Of a stretch of DNA of 64,000 bases, positions 17,384 through 26,090 are shown in pieces. A program made the position numbers and the translations under genes. Each line of letters begins with the position of its first letter. Position 1 is the stretch's first letter. The DNA is taken from NCBI RefSeq assembly GCF_001698225.1, contig NZ_CP016594.1, forward strand, positions 868,001-932,000. Reading direction: 5' to 3'. This DNA is from Gordonia terrae (GTDB lineage Bacteria; Actinomycetota; Actinomycetes; Mycobacteriales; Mycobacteriaceae). The notes beneath the pieces are model-generated. The model saw nothing but the letters and a program-made list of their open reading frames with translations, did not search any database and was not told where the DNA came from.

Positions 17384-18280
17384 ATGCGTCCTGAACTGCA
17401 GTCCTACCGTCATCTGGCGTCGGGGAAGGTCCGCGAGATCTACGAGATCGACGCCGACACCCTGCTGCTGGTGGCGTCCGACCGGATCTCGGCCTACGAC
17501 CACATCCTCAGTCCCGCGATTCCCGACAAGGGGCGCATCCTGACCGCGATGAGCTTCTACTGGTTCGACGAGCTCGGCGTGCCCAACCATTTGGCCGGCG
17601 GACCCACCGACGAACGGATCCCGGCGTCGGTCGTAGGCCGGTCGATGGTGGTCCGTCGACTGCCGATGGTGCAGGTCGAATGCGTTGCCCGCGGCTACCT
17701 GACCGGCTCGGGCCTGCTCGACTACCAGGCGACCGGGTCGGTGTGCGGCGTCGAACTGCCGGCGGGACTGGCGGAGGCGAGCAAGCTCCCCGAACCGATC
17801 TTCACGCCGGCCACCAAGGCCGAGCAGGGTGAGCACGACGAGAACATCAGTTTCGAGCGGGTCGTCGAGCAGGAGGGGGAGGAGTTGGCGCAGGCGCTAC
17901 GATCGGCCACCCTCGACATCTACGCCCGCGGCGCCGCCGTCGCCGCCCAGCGCGGAATCATCCTGGCCGACACCAAATTCGAGTTCGGCCGCGGGGCCGA
18001 CGGTGAACTCGTCCTGGCCGATGAGGTGCTCACCCCCGACTCGTCGCGGTACTGGGAGGCCGCCACCTACGAGGCCGGCAAGGTGCAGCCCAGCTTCGAC
18101 AAGCAGATCGTGCGGAACTGGCTCACCGGTGCCGAATCCGGGTGGGACCGGGCCTCCGATGTCGCGCCGCCGCCGTTGCCCGACGACGTCGTCGACCGCA
18201 CGAGGCAGCGCTATATCGATGCCTACGAATGGATCTCGCGAAAGTCCTTCGCCGACTGGCCCGATGCAGAGGTGATCTGA
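17384..18280 (+). CDS. purC: SAICAR synthase
   Basis: 298 aa. Joins aspartate to CAIR (ATP-dependent) in purine synthesis. Begins [20 protein letters not shown], with the family's early SGKVREIY motif. Later blocks are [49 protein letters not shown] and the C-terminal [10 protein letters not shown]. Length is that of the long, single-domain form. The stop overlaps the start of the peptidase gene by one base (TGATG), so the two are co-transcribed. Confidence 0.96.
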   Translation: MRPELQSYRHLASGKVREIYEIDADTLLLVASDRISAYDHILSPAIPDKGRILTAMSFYWFDELGVPNHLAGGPTDERIPASVVGRSMVVRRLPMVQVECVARGYLTGSGLLDYQATGSVCGVELPAGLAEASKLPEPIFTPATKAEQGEHDENISFERVVEQEGEELAQALRSATLDIYARGAAVAAQRGIILADTKFEFGRGADGELVLADEVLTPDSSRYWEAATYEAGKVQPSFDKQIVRNWLTGAESGWDRASDVAPPPLPDDVVDRTRQRYIDAYEWISRKSFADWPDAEVI

Positions 18281-20463
18281 TGACCGACGAGAAGCAGGAC
18301 GCGACCGCTCCGGTGGTGACCCCGCCGGTCGCCAAGAAGGTGCCCGCCGAGCGCACCCACCATGGTGACACCTTCGTCGACGACTACGAATGGTTGCGCG
18401 ACAAGGACGATCCCGAGGTGATCGCCTACCTCGAGGCACAGAACGCCTTCACCGAATCGCAGACCGCCCAACTGGCGGACCTGCGCGCCCAGATCTTCGG
18501 CGAGATCAAGAGTCGCACCAAGGAAACCGACATGTCGGTGCCCAACCGGCGCGGCCGATACTGGTACTACGGGCGAACCCATGAGGGCAAACAGTATTCG
18601 ACGTCCTGCCGGTGTCCGATCCGGTCCGACGACGACTGGACCCCGCCGGAGGTCGGCGACGACCCGCTGCCCGGCGAGGAGATCCTGCTCGACGCCAACG
18701 TCGAGGCAGAGGGCCATGACTTCTTCAGCCTCGGCGCGCTGACCGTCAGCGACGACGGGAACTGGCTCGCCTACAGCATCGACGTCGTCGGAGACGAGCG
18801 TTACACGCTGCGGGTGAAAGACCTTCGGAGTGGCGAGTTGCTTCCCGACGAGGTGCGCGACACCTCGGGCGGGGCGGTCTGGTCGGCGGACGCCCGGCAC
18901 GTCTTCTATTCGACGGTCGACGCCGCGTGGCGTCCGGACACGGTGTGGCGCCACGACATCGGCGCCGGGACATCGGACGTCAAGGTCTTCCACGAGCCGG
19001 ACGAACGGTTCTGGGTCGGGATGGGCACCACGCGGAGTGACAAGTTCCTGGTCATCGGCGTCGGTTCGAAGATCACGTCGGAGAGCTACCTGCTCGCCGC
19101 CGACGATCCCACCGGCGAATTCCGCAGCGTCGCACCACGAGTGGAAGGCGTCGAGTACAGCGTCGAGCATGCCGTCATCGACGGTGCCGACTACCTGGTC
19201 ATCGTCCACAACGGAGTCGGGGCCGGGGAGGACCGCGACGGCGCGAAGGCGGAGAACTTCGCCATCGATCTCGCGCCGGTTGCCGACCCGTCGGACCGGC
19301 GACCGCTCATCGCGCACGATCCGCAGCGCCGGATCGAGGACCTCGACGCCTTCGCGGACTACCTGGTCCTGTCCTACCGCCGGGATGCGCTGCCGCGGTT
19401 GGCGATCGCCGACCTCAGACAGATCGACGGCATCCCGGCCGAGTCGGACTTCCGGGAGGTCACCTTCGATCAGGAGCTGAGTTCGGCGGGCCTCGGGGCC
19501 AACCCGGAATGGCGTGCCCCCAAGCTGCGCATCGGGTACGGCAGTTTCATCGAGCCGGCCGAACTGTTCGAACTCGACGTCGCCTCCGGTGAGCGGACCC
19601 TGCTCAAGCGGCAGCCGGTGCTGGGCGGTTACGACCCGGCCGATTACGTCCAGTCCCGGGAGTGGGCCGTCGCCGACGACGGCACCCGGATCCCGCTGTC
19701 GGTGGTGCGCCGCAAGGAGACCGACGCCGCCACACCCGCGCCGTTGCTGCTGTACGGCTACGGCTCCTACGAGGCGAGCATCGACCCGTACTTCTCGGTG
19801 GCGCGACTGTCGATGCTCGACCGCGGCATGGTGTTCGTCCTGGCCCACATCCGTGGCGGTGGCGAGATGGGTCGCCACTGGTACGAGAACGGCAAAGAGC
19901 TCAGCAAGCGCAACACCTTCACCGACTTCGTCGCGGCGGCCCGCCATCTCGTCGACGCCGGGTGGACGACGCCGCAGCAGATGGTCGCCGAGGGCGGGTC
20001 CGCGGGTGGGTTGCTGATGGGCGCGGTGGCCAACCTGGCGCCCGAGCTGTTCAACGGGATCCTGGCGTCGGTGCCGTTCGTCGACGCACTCAACTCGATC
20101 CTCGATCCGTCGCTGCCCCTCACGGTGATCGAGTGGGACGAATGGGGTGACCCGTTGCACGACCCCGAGGTCTACCGGTACATGAAGACCTACACGCCCT
20201 ACGAGAACGTCGACGCCAAGCCGTACCCGCCCATCCTCGCGCAGACGTCGCTGAACGACACCCGGGTGCTGTTCACCGAGGCGGCGAAATGGGTTGCGCG
20301 GCTTCAGGAAAAGACGACCTCCGACAATCCGGTCCTGCTCAAGACCGAGATGTCGGCCGGTCACGGCGGCGTCAGCGGACGCTACAAGCAGTGGGAAGAA
20401 GTCGCCTTCGAGCTGGCGTGGATCCTCCAGCAGTCGGGTGCGCTCGACACCTCCGCTTGTTGA
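18280..20463 (+). CDS. ptrB: Oligopeptidase B (S9A prolyl-oligopeptidase family)
   Basis: 727 aa cytosolic serine peptidase that cleaves short peptides after basic residues. Start is the ATG overlapping the purC stop. The N-terminal helix and seven-bladed propeller (about 1-440, with DDYEWLRDKDDPEV and RRGRYWYYGRTHEGKQY) gate the C-terminal catalytic domain. Catalytic Ser in GGSAGGLLMG, Asp after SLNDTRV, His in GHGGVSGRY. M. tuberculosis has the same purC-ptrB order, but there the peptidase is annotated as two adjacent frames (ptrBa, ptrBb); here it is one intact gene. The last codons and the stop fall in a ttgttgagcttgtcgaaac sequence that recurs in many bacterial genomes. Confidence 0.93.
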   Translation: MTDEKQDATAPVVTPPVAKKVPAERTHHGDTFVDDYEWLRDKDDPEVIAYLEAQNAFTESQTAQLADLRAQIFGEIKSRTKETDMSVPNRRGRYWYYGRTHEGKQYSTSCRCPIRSDDDWTPPEVGDDPLPGEEILLDANVEAEGHDFFSLGALTVSDDGNWLAYSIDVVGDERYTLRVKDLRSGELLPDEVRDTSGGAVWSADARHVFYSTVDAAWRPDTVWRHDIGAGTSDVKVFHEPDERFWVGMGTTRSDKFLVIGVGSKITSESYLLAADDPTGEFRSVAPRVEGVEYSVEHAVIDGADYLVIVHNGVGAGEDRDGAKAENFAIDLAPVADPSDRRPLIAHDPQRRIEDLDAFADYLVLSYRRDALPRLAIADLRQIDGIPAESDFREVTFDQELSSAGLGANPEWRAPKLRIGYGSFIEPAELFELDVASGERTLLKRQPVLGGYDPADYVQSREWAVADDGTRIPLSVVRRKETDAATPAPLLLYGYGSYEASIDPYFSVARLSMLDRGMVFVLAHIRGGGEMGRHWYENGKELSKRNTFTDFVAAARHLVDAGWTTPQQMVAEGGSAGGLLMGAVANLAPELFNGILASVPFVDALNSILDPSLPLTVIEWDEWGDPLHDPEVYRYMKTYTPYENVDAKPYPPILAQTSLNDTRVLFTEAAKWVARLQEKTTSDNPVLLKTEMSAGHGGVSGRYKQWEEVAFELAWILQQSGALDTSAC

Positions 20464-20480
20464 GCTTGTCGAAACCACCC

Positions 20481-20515
20481 AAAGCCCCGTCCGACTTCGC
20501 GTCGGACGGGGCTTT
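20481..20515 (+). terminator. Rho-independent-type terminator
   Basis: Perfect 15-bp stem (20481-20495 with 20501-20515) closed by ttcgc, starting with aaag and ending cttt. It sits between the convergent ptrB and MFS genes and can serve both strands. Confidence 0.85.
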
Positions 20516-20535
20516 GTGATGTCAAAGAGACGAGG

Positions 20536-22083
20536 TCAGTGCATCATGATCGGCCCGCGGTCCAGGTCCTCTTCGGTCAGCTGGGAGGCGATCTTCTTGC
20601 GGGGCAGGAAGAACGCGGGGATCAGCGTGAGCACGATCAGGACAACCGAGATGGTGAACGTGTTGGAGAACACGTCTGCGGCTGTCTCGAAGAACGACTG
20701 CGGCAGCGGGTCCGGCACTCCCGGCGGCAACGGTGCGTCGGAGGTGTTGGCCATGATCGCCAGTCCCGCCTCGGGGCGGCTCGCGAGGCTGCTGGCCAGG
20801 ATCACCGAGATCACCGCGGTACCGATCGAGGTCGCCGACTGCTGGATCACGTTGAGCAGCGTCGAGCCGTCGGGAACCTGGGAGTTCTTCAGGGTGGCCA
20901 GGGCCGAGGACATGATCGGCATCATCGTCATGCCCATGCCGAGACCCTGCACGAACAGCGACCCGCAGATCAGCCAGTAGGACGTGTCCGAGCCGAGGAA
21001 CATGAACGTACTCAGGCCCAGCACGATCAGGACGATGCCGGCGAGCACGAACTTGCCCGGCCCCATCTTGTCGGTGAGGCGGCCGGCGATCGGCATGGTG
21101 AGCATGGCGCCGATTCCCTGCGGTGCCAGCAGCAGGCCGGCGGCCAGCGTGGACTCACCGCGCACGCCGATGAAGTACTGCGGGAACAGCAGCGCCGCAC
21201 CGAAGAACGCGATCATGAACAGCACCATGGTGACGACCGAGATGCTGAGTGTGCGGTTGGCGAACAACCGCAGGTCGAGCAGCGGGTTCTTCTTGCGCAG
21301 GGCGTGGAAGATGAAGGCGCCGATGAGGATCGCGCCGACGATGGTCGGCACGAGGACCGAGGCCGTCACGAAGGTCCGGTGCTCGGCGCTCGAGGAGATG
21401 CCGAACAGGAAGAGTGCGAGGCCCGGCGAGAGCAGGAGCAGGCCGACGACGTCGATCGAGGAGCGCTTGGTCTCGGCGTCGTCGCGCAGGACGATCCAGG
21501 AGAAGATCAGGGCGCCGATGCCGATCGGGACGTTGATCAGGAAGATCCAGTGCCAGCTGAGCTGCTCGATGAGGACGCCGCCCAGGATCGGGCCCGAGAT
21601 CGGGCCGAGGAGCATCGGGATACCGAGGACGGCCATGACCGAGCCGACCCGCTCGGGTCCGGCGGCCTTGGTCAGCATCATCATGCCGATGGGCATCAGC
21701 ATGCCGCCGCCGAGGCCCTGGATCACGCGGAACGCGACGAGCATCCCGATGTTCGGCGCCAGCGCACACAGCACCGATCCGAGGGTGAACAGGACCAGGG
21801 AGACGAGGTAGACCTTCTTGGTGCCGAAACGTGAAGCGGCCCAGCTCGACAGCGGGATCACCGCGGCCAGCGCCAGGGTGTAGCCGGTCGCGGTCCAGGC
21901 GGCGCCCGCGGCATCGGTGCCGAATTCCTGCTGGAAGGTGTTCTGCGCGACGGCCACCACGGTGACGTCGAGGATCGACATGATCGCACCGAGCACGACC
22001 ACGCCGGCGACCATGAGGACGTGTCGGTCCAGTTTGGTGTCCGGTGGGCCCTCGTGCAGGTGGCCACCTGTGGATGAAGTCAT
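20536..22083 (-). CDS. DHA2-family MFS drug efflux transporter (EmrB-like)
   Basis: 515 aa, ATG start. Fourteen-helix DHA2 layout. Helix 1 has GAIMSILDVTVVAVAQ (the LDxTVVNVA-like motif). Motif A between helices 2 and 3 is the short SRFGTKKVY. Motif C-like glycine/proline helix: GIPMLLGPISGPILGGVLI. It should export hydrophobic compounds by proton antiport. It is downstream of a marR-family gene on the same strand (138 bp gap), which is the usual local control of such pumps. An emrB gene follows ptrB in M. tuberculosis too. Confidence 0.88.
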   Translation of the reverse strand: MTSSTGGHLHEGPPDTKLDRHVLMVAGVVVLGAIMSILDVTVVAVAQNTFQQEFGTDAAGAAWTATGYTLALAAVIPLSSWAASRFGTKKVYLVSLVLFTLGSVLCALAPNIGMLVAFRVIQGLGGGMLMPIGMMMLTKAAGPERVGSVMAVLGIPMLLGPISGPILGGVLIEQLSWHWIFLINVPIGIGALIFSWIVLRDDAETKRSSIDVVGLLLLSPGLALFLFGISSSAEHRTFVTASVLVPTIVGAILIGAFIFHALRKKNPLLDLRLFANRTLSISVVTMVLFMIAFFGAALLFPQYFIGVRGESTLAAGLLLAPQGIGAMLTMPIAGRLTDKMGPGKFVLAGIVLIVLGLSTFMFLGSDTSYWLICGSLFVQGLGMGMTMMPIMSSALATLKNSQVPDGSTLLNVIQQSATSIGTAVISVILASSLASRPEAGLAIMANTSDAPLPPGVPDPLPQSFFETAADVFSNTFTISVVLIVLTLIPAFFLPRKKIASQLTEEDLDRGPIMMH

Positions 22084-22221
22084 TCGGGTGTTCCTATCGG
22101 TCGGACGAGAAATGAGCGTGCCGCGGTCACCCGCGGGGTGATCGTCTGTCGGGCTCGGTCGACCCGTGCGGGGTCGAGTGAGGCGGTCAGGGGATCAGTG
22201 GGTCGATGTCGAGGCGAGGGG

Positions 22222-22728
22222 TCATGACGCCTGCCGTCCATCGGAGGGCAGACAGAAATGGTCGACGGCGTCGTCGACGATCGGACGCAGGGCCGCGCAG
22301 AGGTTGTCCCGCATGTCTGTCGGCAGGTTGGCGACGAAGTGCCGGATGGTCCCGCGCTTCACGGCCAGGTGGGTCTCGAGGTAGCGCCGCCCCGCGTCGG
22401 TGAGGGAGATGCGCTTGACCCGTCGGTCGGACGGGTCCTCGCGACGGTCGACCAGATCGCAGCCGACCAGTTTGTCCACCGTCCGGCCCGCGGCTGCGAG
22501 CGACAGCTGTACCTGATCGGCGATGGCGTTCACCGACATCGGGCCGGGCTGGCAGGCGAGTGCGGAGAGGATGCGCAACTGGGAGAACGTGATGTCGGTG
22601 GCTGCCAAGCTCTCCAGTGTCCCCGGCCGGCCCAGGTCGATGAGCCGCTCGAGGAAAGCGTTGAGCGCCGTCGAGGCAGCGTTCACCGACTCGTCGGCAC
22701 CGCTGTACGACCTGCAATCTCCGGACAC
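22222..22728 (-). CDS. MarR-family transcriptional regulator
   Basis: 168 aa, GTG start at 22728. Winged helix: LSALACQPGPMSVNAIADQV, LSLAAAGRTVDKLVGCDLV, then the wing DRREDPSDRRVKRISLTDAG, the signature MarR wing sequence. It should bind DNA as a dimer and respond to small phenolic or lipophilic ligands. It precedes the efflux pump gene on the same strand. The inverted-repeat cluster at 22749-22769, just upstream, is the likely operator; it also lies in the promoter region of the divergent glutathione peroxidase gene. Confidence 0.9.
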   Translation of the reverse strand: MSGDCRSYSGADESVNAASTALNAFLERLIDLGRPGTLESLAATDITFSQLRILSALACQPGPMSVNAIADQVQLSLAAAGRTVDKLVGCDLVDRREDPSDRRVKRISLTDAGRRYLETHLAVKRGTIRHFVANLPTDMRDNLCAALRPIVDDAVDHFCLPSDGRQAS

Positions 22729-22748
22729 CCGAAGATGCTAACCCGAAT

Positions 22749-22769
22749 GCAACTATTGCAGAAACGCAA
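22749..22769. promoter_or_regulatory. MarR operator candidate
   Basis: Three half-sites in alternating orientation: gcaa (22749-22752), ttgc (22756-22759) and gcaa (22766-22769). The GTG of marR is only 20 bp away. It lies in the 126-bp divergent gap with the peroxidase gene. The local AT content is clearly higher than its surroundings. Confidence 0.55.
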
Positions 22770-22854
22770 TTAAGCGTGACCTTGGGCATACGTCGTGCAG
22801 ACCTGTGACCCACGTCTCCGGATGAACCGGCGGGCGCGGTCTAATCTGACATTC

Positions 22855-23337
22855 ATGGCCAACATCAAGGACATCCCGGTTTCCGCCCTCGACGGCTCCG
22901 ACGTCTCGCTGAACGACTTCGGCGGTCCGCTTCTCGTCGTGAACGTCGCCAGCAAGTGCGGACTCACCCCGCAGTACGCCGGCCTCGAAGAGCTCGCGAA
23001 GACGTACGGCGACAAGGGCCTCACCGTCGTCGGAGTGCCCTGCAACCAGTTCATGGGACAGGAGCCCGGCACCGCCGAGGAGATCGCCACCTTCTGCTCG
23101 GCGACCTACGGTGTGACGTTCCCGCTGCTGGAGAAGACCGACGTGAACGGCGACGATCGCCACCCGCTGTATGCCGAACTCACCCGGCACGCCGATGCCG
23201 ACGGCGAGGCGGGTGACATCCAATGGAACTTCGAGAAGTTTCTCGTCAACGCCGACGGTGAGGTCGTCAACCGCTTCCGTCCGCGCACCGAGCCCACCGA
23301 CCCGACGGTCATCGCCGCCATCGAATCCGTGCTCTGA
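22855..23337 (+). CDS. Glutathione peroxidase-family thiol peroxidase
   Basis: 160 aa from the ATG at 22855. GPx fold with peroxidatic Cys in NVASKCGLTPQYAGL, the second motif VPCNQFMGQEPG (Gln, and a Cys that could act as resolving residue), and WNFEKFLV with the conserved Trp and Asn. Bacterial Cys-type members normally take electrons from thioredoxin, not glutathione, and actinobacteria use mycothiol, so the name is historical. Divergent from marR. Role: removal of organic peroxides. Confidence 0.92.
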   Translation: MANIKDIPVSALDGSDVSLNDFGGPLLVVNVASKCGLTPQYAGLEELAKTYGDKGLTVVGVPCNQFMGQEPGTAEEIATFCSATYGVTFPLLEKTDVNGDDRHPLYAELTRHADADGEAGDIQWNFEKFLVNADGEVVNRFRPRTEPTDPTVIAAIESVL

Positions 23338-23432
23338 GGCGATTTGGCGCACCCGGTAAGCTGACCGGCGTGAACTGATCGGGAATCACCGATCAGGCGA
23401 CAACCGACCAGCAGACATTTGAGGAGCGGTCC

Positions 23433-23672
23433 ATGGCGCGAGTGGTGGTCGACGTGATGCCCAAAGCCGAGATTCTCGACCCCCAGGGCCAGGCCATCGT
23501 CGGCGCCCTGGGCCGGCTCGGGTTCAGCGGTATCGGCGACGTCCGTCAGGGCAAGCGATTCGAACTCGAGGTCGACGACTCGGTGGATGACACGACACTC
23601 GAGCGCATCGCCGAAGAACTCCTGACCAACACGGTCATCGAGAACTTCAACGTCTCGCGCGTCGCGGAGTAG
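23433..23672 (+). CDS. purS: FGAM synthetase subunit PurS
   Basis: 79 aa, ATG after a good ribosome site (gaggagcgg). The small PurS subunit bridges PurL and PurQ in the FGAM synthetase complex. Typical features: N-terminal strand ARVVVDVMPKAEILDPQGQA, then VGALGRLGFSGIGDVRQGKR, ending EELLTNTVIENFNV. It is 9 bp upstream of purQ. purL is not in the window. Confidence 0.95.
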   Translation: MARVVVDVMPKAEILDPQGQAIVGALGRLGFSGIGDVRQGKRFELEVDDSVDDTTLERIAEELLTNTVIENFNVSRVAE

Positions 23673-23681
23673 AGGACAGCC

Positions 23682-24362
23682 ATGACAGCTCGTATCGGGG
23701 TCATCACCTTCCCCGGAACCCTCGACGACGTCGACGCGGCCCGCGCGGTCCGGCTCGCCGGTGCCGAGCCGGTGTCGTTGTGGCACGGCGACGCCGACCT
23801 CAAGGGAGTCGACGCGATCATCGTGCCCGGCGGCTTCTCATACGGCGACTACCTGCGTGCGGGTGCCATCGCGCGGTTCGCGCCGGTCATGGGTTCGGTT
23901 GTCGAGGCAGCGGGCAAGGGGATGCCGATTCTCGGTATCTGCAACGGTTTCCAGGTGCTCTGTGAGGCCGGGCTGCTGCCGGGTGCCCTCACCCGCAACG
24001 AGGGGCTGCACTTCATCTGTCGCGACGAGTGGCTGCGCGTCGAGTCGAACACCACCGCATGGACGACCCGCTTCGAGCAGGGCGCGGAGATCCTGATCCC
24101 GCTCAAGTCGGGCGAGGGTCGTTACGTGGCCTCGCAGCGCAAGCTCGAGGAGCTCGAAGGGGAGGGCCTGGTCGTGTTCCGGTTCCCGGAGCGCAACCCC
24201 AACGGCTCGGCCCTCGAGATCGCCGGGATCTCCAGTCCCAACGGACGGATCGTCGGCCTGATGCCGCACCCCGAGCACGCCACCGAGCCGCTCACCGGTC
24301 CGAGCGACGACGGTCTCGGACTCTTCTACTCGGTGATCGACTCGGTTCTCGCCTCGGTGTGA
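23682..24362 (+). CDS. purQ: FGAM synthetase glutaminase subunit PurQ
   Basis: 226 aa. Class I glutamine amidotransferase that feeds ammonia to PurL for FGAM synthesis. Catalytic Cys in [15 protein letters not shown]. Before it: [18 protein letters not shown]. The His-x-Glu pair is in GLMPHPEHA near the end. Length is standard. The downstream peptidase begins at or just after the purQ stop, so all three genes from purS may be one transcript. Confidence 0.96.
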   Translation: MTARIGVITFPGTLDDVDAARAVRLAGAEPVSLWHGDADLKGVDAIIVPGGFSYGDYLRAGAIARFAPVMGSVVEAAGKGMPILGICNGFQVLCEAGLLPGALTRNEGLHFICRDEWLRVESNTTAWTTRFEQGAEILIPLKSGEGRYVASQRKLEELEGEGLVVFRFPERNPNGSALEIAGISSPNGRIVGLMPHPEHATEPLTGPSDDGLGLFYSVIDSVLASV

Positions 24363-24376
24363 GCGCAGCTTCGCCG

Positions 24377-25669
24377 ATGAGTGCGTCCGCCCGGATCCCG
24401 ACCAGCGCGACCGCGCGTGGGCTCGGAGAATTCGTCGATGCGTCCCCGTCGCCGTTCCACGTCTGTGCGACGGTGGCTCGGGAACTCGAGAACGCCGGCT
24501 ACACACGGCTTTTCGAGGACCGGGAGTGGGCGGAAGCCGACCTGAGCGCGCCGTCGGCGCGGCATTTCGTGATCCGCGGCGGCTCCATCATCGCGTGGGA
24601 GACCGGGCAGGCCGGAGCCTTCCGCATCGTCGGCGGGCACACCGACAGCCCCAACCTGCGGCTCAAGCAGCATCCGGACCGTTCGTCGGCCGGGGTTGCG
24701 ATGGTCGCGCTCGAGCCCTATGGCGGCGCCTGGCTCAACTCGTGGCTGGACCGCGATCTGGGCCTGTCCGGCCGCCTCGCATACCGGTCGGGAAACTCGG
24801 TGGCGCACACGCTGGTTCACGTGACCGAGCCGATCGTGCGGGTGCCCCAGCTCGCGATCCATCTGGCCGAGGATCGCAAGGGTGTCTCGCTCGATCCGCA
24901 GCGGCACGTCAACGCCGTGTGGGGGATCGGCGACGAGGTGCCCGACGTCCTGGGCTGGGTGTCGGAGCATGCGGGGATCGATCCCGATGCGCTCCTCGGC
25001 TGGGAACTCATGACCCACGACGTGGCACCGTCGGCGATCATCGGTGCCGACGGAAACCTGCTCAGCGCACCCCGATTGGACAACCAGGGCACCTGCTACG
25101 CGGGTATGCGGGCCCTGCTCGACGCCAGGTCGTCGACGAATACGAAGATGCTGGTGCTGTTCGACCACGAAGAGGTCGGCAGCGGTTCCGAGCGCGGCGC
25201 GGCGTCGGACTTCCTGGGTTCGATCTGTGAGCGAATCGTGCTGGCGCGGGGCGGATCACGTGCGGACTTCCTTCGGACGATGGCGGCGAGCGTCTGCCTG
25301 TCCGGGGACATGGCCCACGCGACCCACCCGAACTATCCCGAACGGCACGAACCCGGCCACCGCATCTCGATCGGCGGCGGCCCGGTGCTCAAGGTGAACC
25401 AGAATCTGCGCTACGCGTCGGATGCGATGGGCGAAGCCATCTTCGCGCTCGCCTGCGATGCAGCGGGGGTGCCGATGCAGCGGTACGTCCACCGGGCGGA
25501 TCTGCCGTGCGGCTCGACGATCGGGCCGATCACGGCATCACGGACGGGCCTCACGACGATCGATGTAGGCGCGCCGCAACTCGCGATGCACTCCGCGCGC
25601 GAGCTCATGGGCGCCGACGACGTGCCGATGTATTCGGCTGCGCTGCAGGCGTTCCTGACGCAGGACTGA
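24377..25669 (+). CDS. M18-family aminopeptidase
   Basis: 430 aa from the ATG at 24377. A GTG at 24359 overlaps the purQ stop as GTGA and would add six residues; both are plausible. Metal-dependent aspartyl-type aminopeptidase: the early metal/active-site helix is [14 protein letters not shown]; further ligands lie in [24 protein letters not shown] and the His of [15 protein letters not shown]; and the C-terminal [14 protein letters not shown] motif is present. It trims N-terminal residues from peptides in the cytosol. The M. tuberculosis counterpart, called pepC (Rv0800 as I recall), is also a short way from purQ. Confidence 0.92.
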   Translation: MSASARIPTSATARGLGEFVDASPSPFHVCATVARELENAGYTRLFEDREWAEADLSAPSARHFVIRGGSIIAWETGQAGAFRIVGGHTDSPNLRLKQHPDRSSAGVAMVALEPYGGAWLNSWLDRDLGLSGRLAYRSGNSVAHTLVHVTEPIVRVPQLAIHLAEDRKGVSLDPQRHVNAVWGIGDEVPDVLGWVSEHAGIDPDALLGWELMTHDVAPSAIIGADGNLLSAPRLDNQGTCYAGMRALLDARSSTNTKMLVLFDHEEVGSGSERGAASDFLGSICERIVLARGGSRADFLRTMAASVCLSGDMAHATHPNYPERHEPGHRISIGGGPVLKVNQNLRYASDAMGEAIFALACDAAGVPMQRYVHRADLPCGSTIGPITASRTGLTTIDVGAPQLAMHSARELMGADDVPMYSAALQAFLTQD

Positions 25670-25687
25670 CGGGCGAAGGCCGTACCT

Positions 25688-25847
25688 GCGGCCTGTCGGC
25701 CGTCGTGGAACACGAAAGAACCGCCAGCTGGTGGCGAGTTTTTCTGCTCCCTGAGGTGCGAGCGAAGCGAGCCGCGAAGGGTTCGCGAGGTATCTCACCA
25801 GGCCCTTCGTGGCTCGTCGCTTACGCTCCTCGCACCTCAGGGAGCAG
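25688..25847. repeat. Palindromic repeat element, copy 3
   Basis: Shares the gcggcctgtcggccgtcgtg block (25688-25707) and a following gaaagaa with copy 2. It then forms a 19-nt perfect inverted repeat (25744-25762 with 25829-25847, ctgctccctgaggtgcgag type). The right arm continues directly into the tandem array, so the array looks like an expansion of this arm. Confidence 0.85.
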
Positions 25848-26088
25848 TGGGGCTCGTCGCTTGCGCTCCTCGCACCTCAGGGAGCAGTGGGGCTCGTCGC
25901 TTGCGCTCCTCGCACCTCAGGGAGCGGTGGGGGCGTCGTTTGCGCTCCTCGCACCTTAGGGAGCAGTGGGGCTCGTCGCTTGCGCTCCTCGCACCTCAGG
26001 GAGCAGTGGGGCTCGTCGCTTGCGCTCCTCGCACCTCAGGGAGCGGTGGGGGCGTCGTTTGCGCTCCTCGCACGTCCGGGAGCGGTGC
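25811..26088. repeat. Tandem array of seven ~40-bp units
   Basis: Units begin at 25811, 25851, 25891, 25931, 25970, 26010 and 26050, alternating a 40-bp form (ggctcgtcgcttgcgctcct start) with a 39-bp variant (gggcgtcgtttgcgctcctc start). Units 2-4 (25851-25969) and 5-7 (25970-26088) are near-identical 119-bp blocks, so the array grew by block duplication. It fills the gap between two convergent genes. No spacers separate the units, and frames through it only give repeated Leu-Ala-Pro-Gly-type peptides, so I treat it as non-coding. Confidence 0.93.
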
Positions 26089-26090
26089 GA

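Noticed and set aside
20536..22083. Siderophore or lipid exporter role for the DHA2 pump
   Set aside because: No biosynthetic genes nearby; the marR partner points to drug or xenobiotic efflux.
25811..26088. Possible CRISPR array
   Set aside because: The units are contiguous direct repeats with no unique spacers, and no cas genes are nearby.
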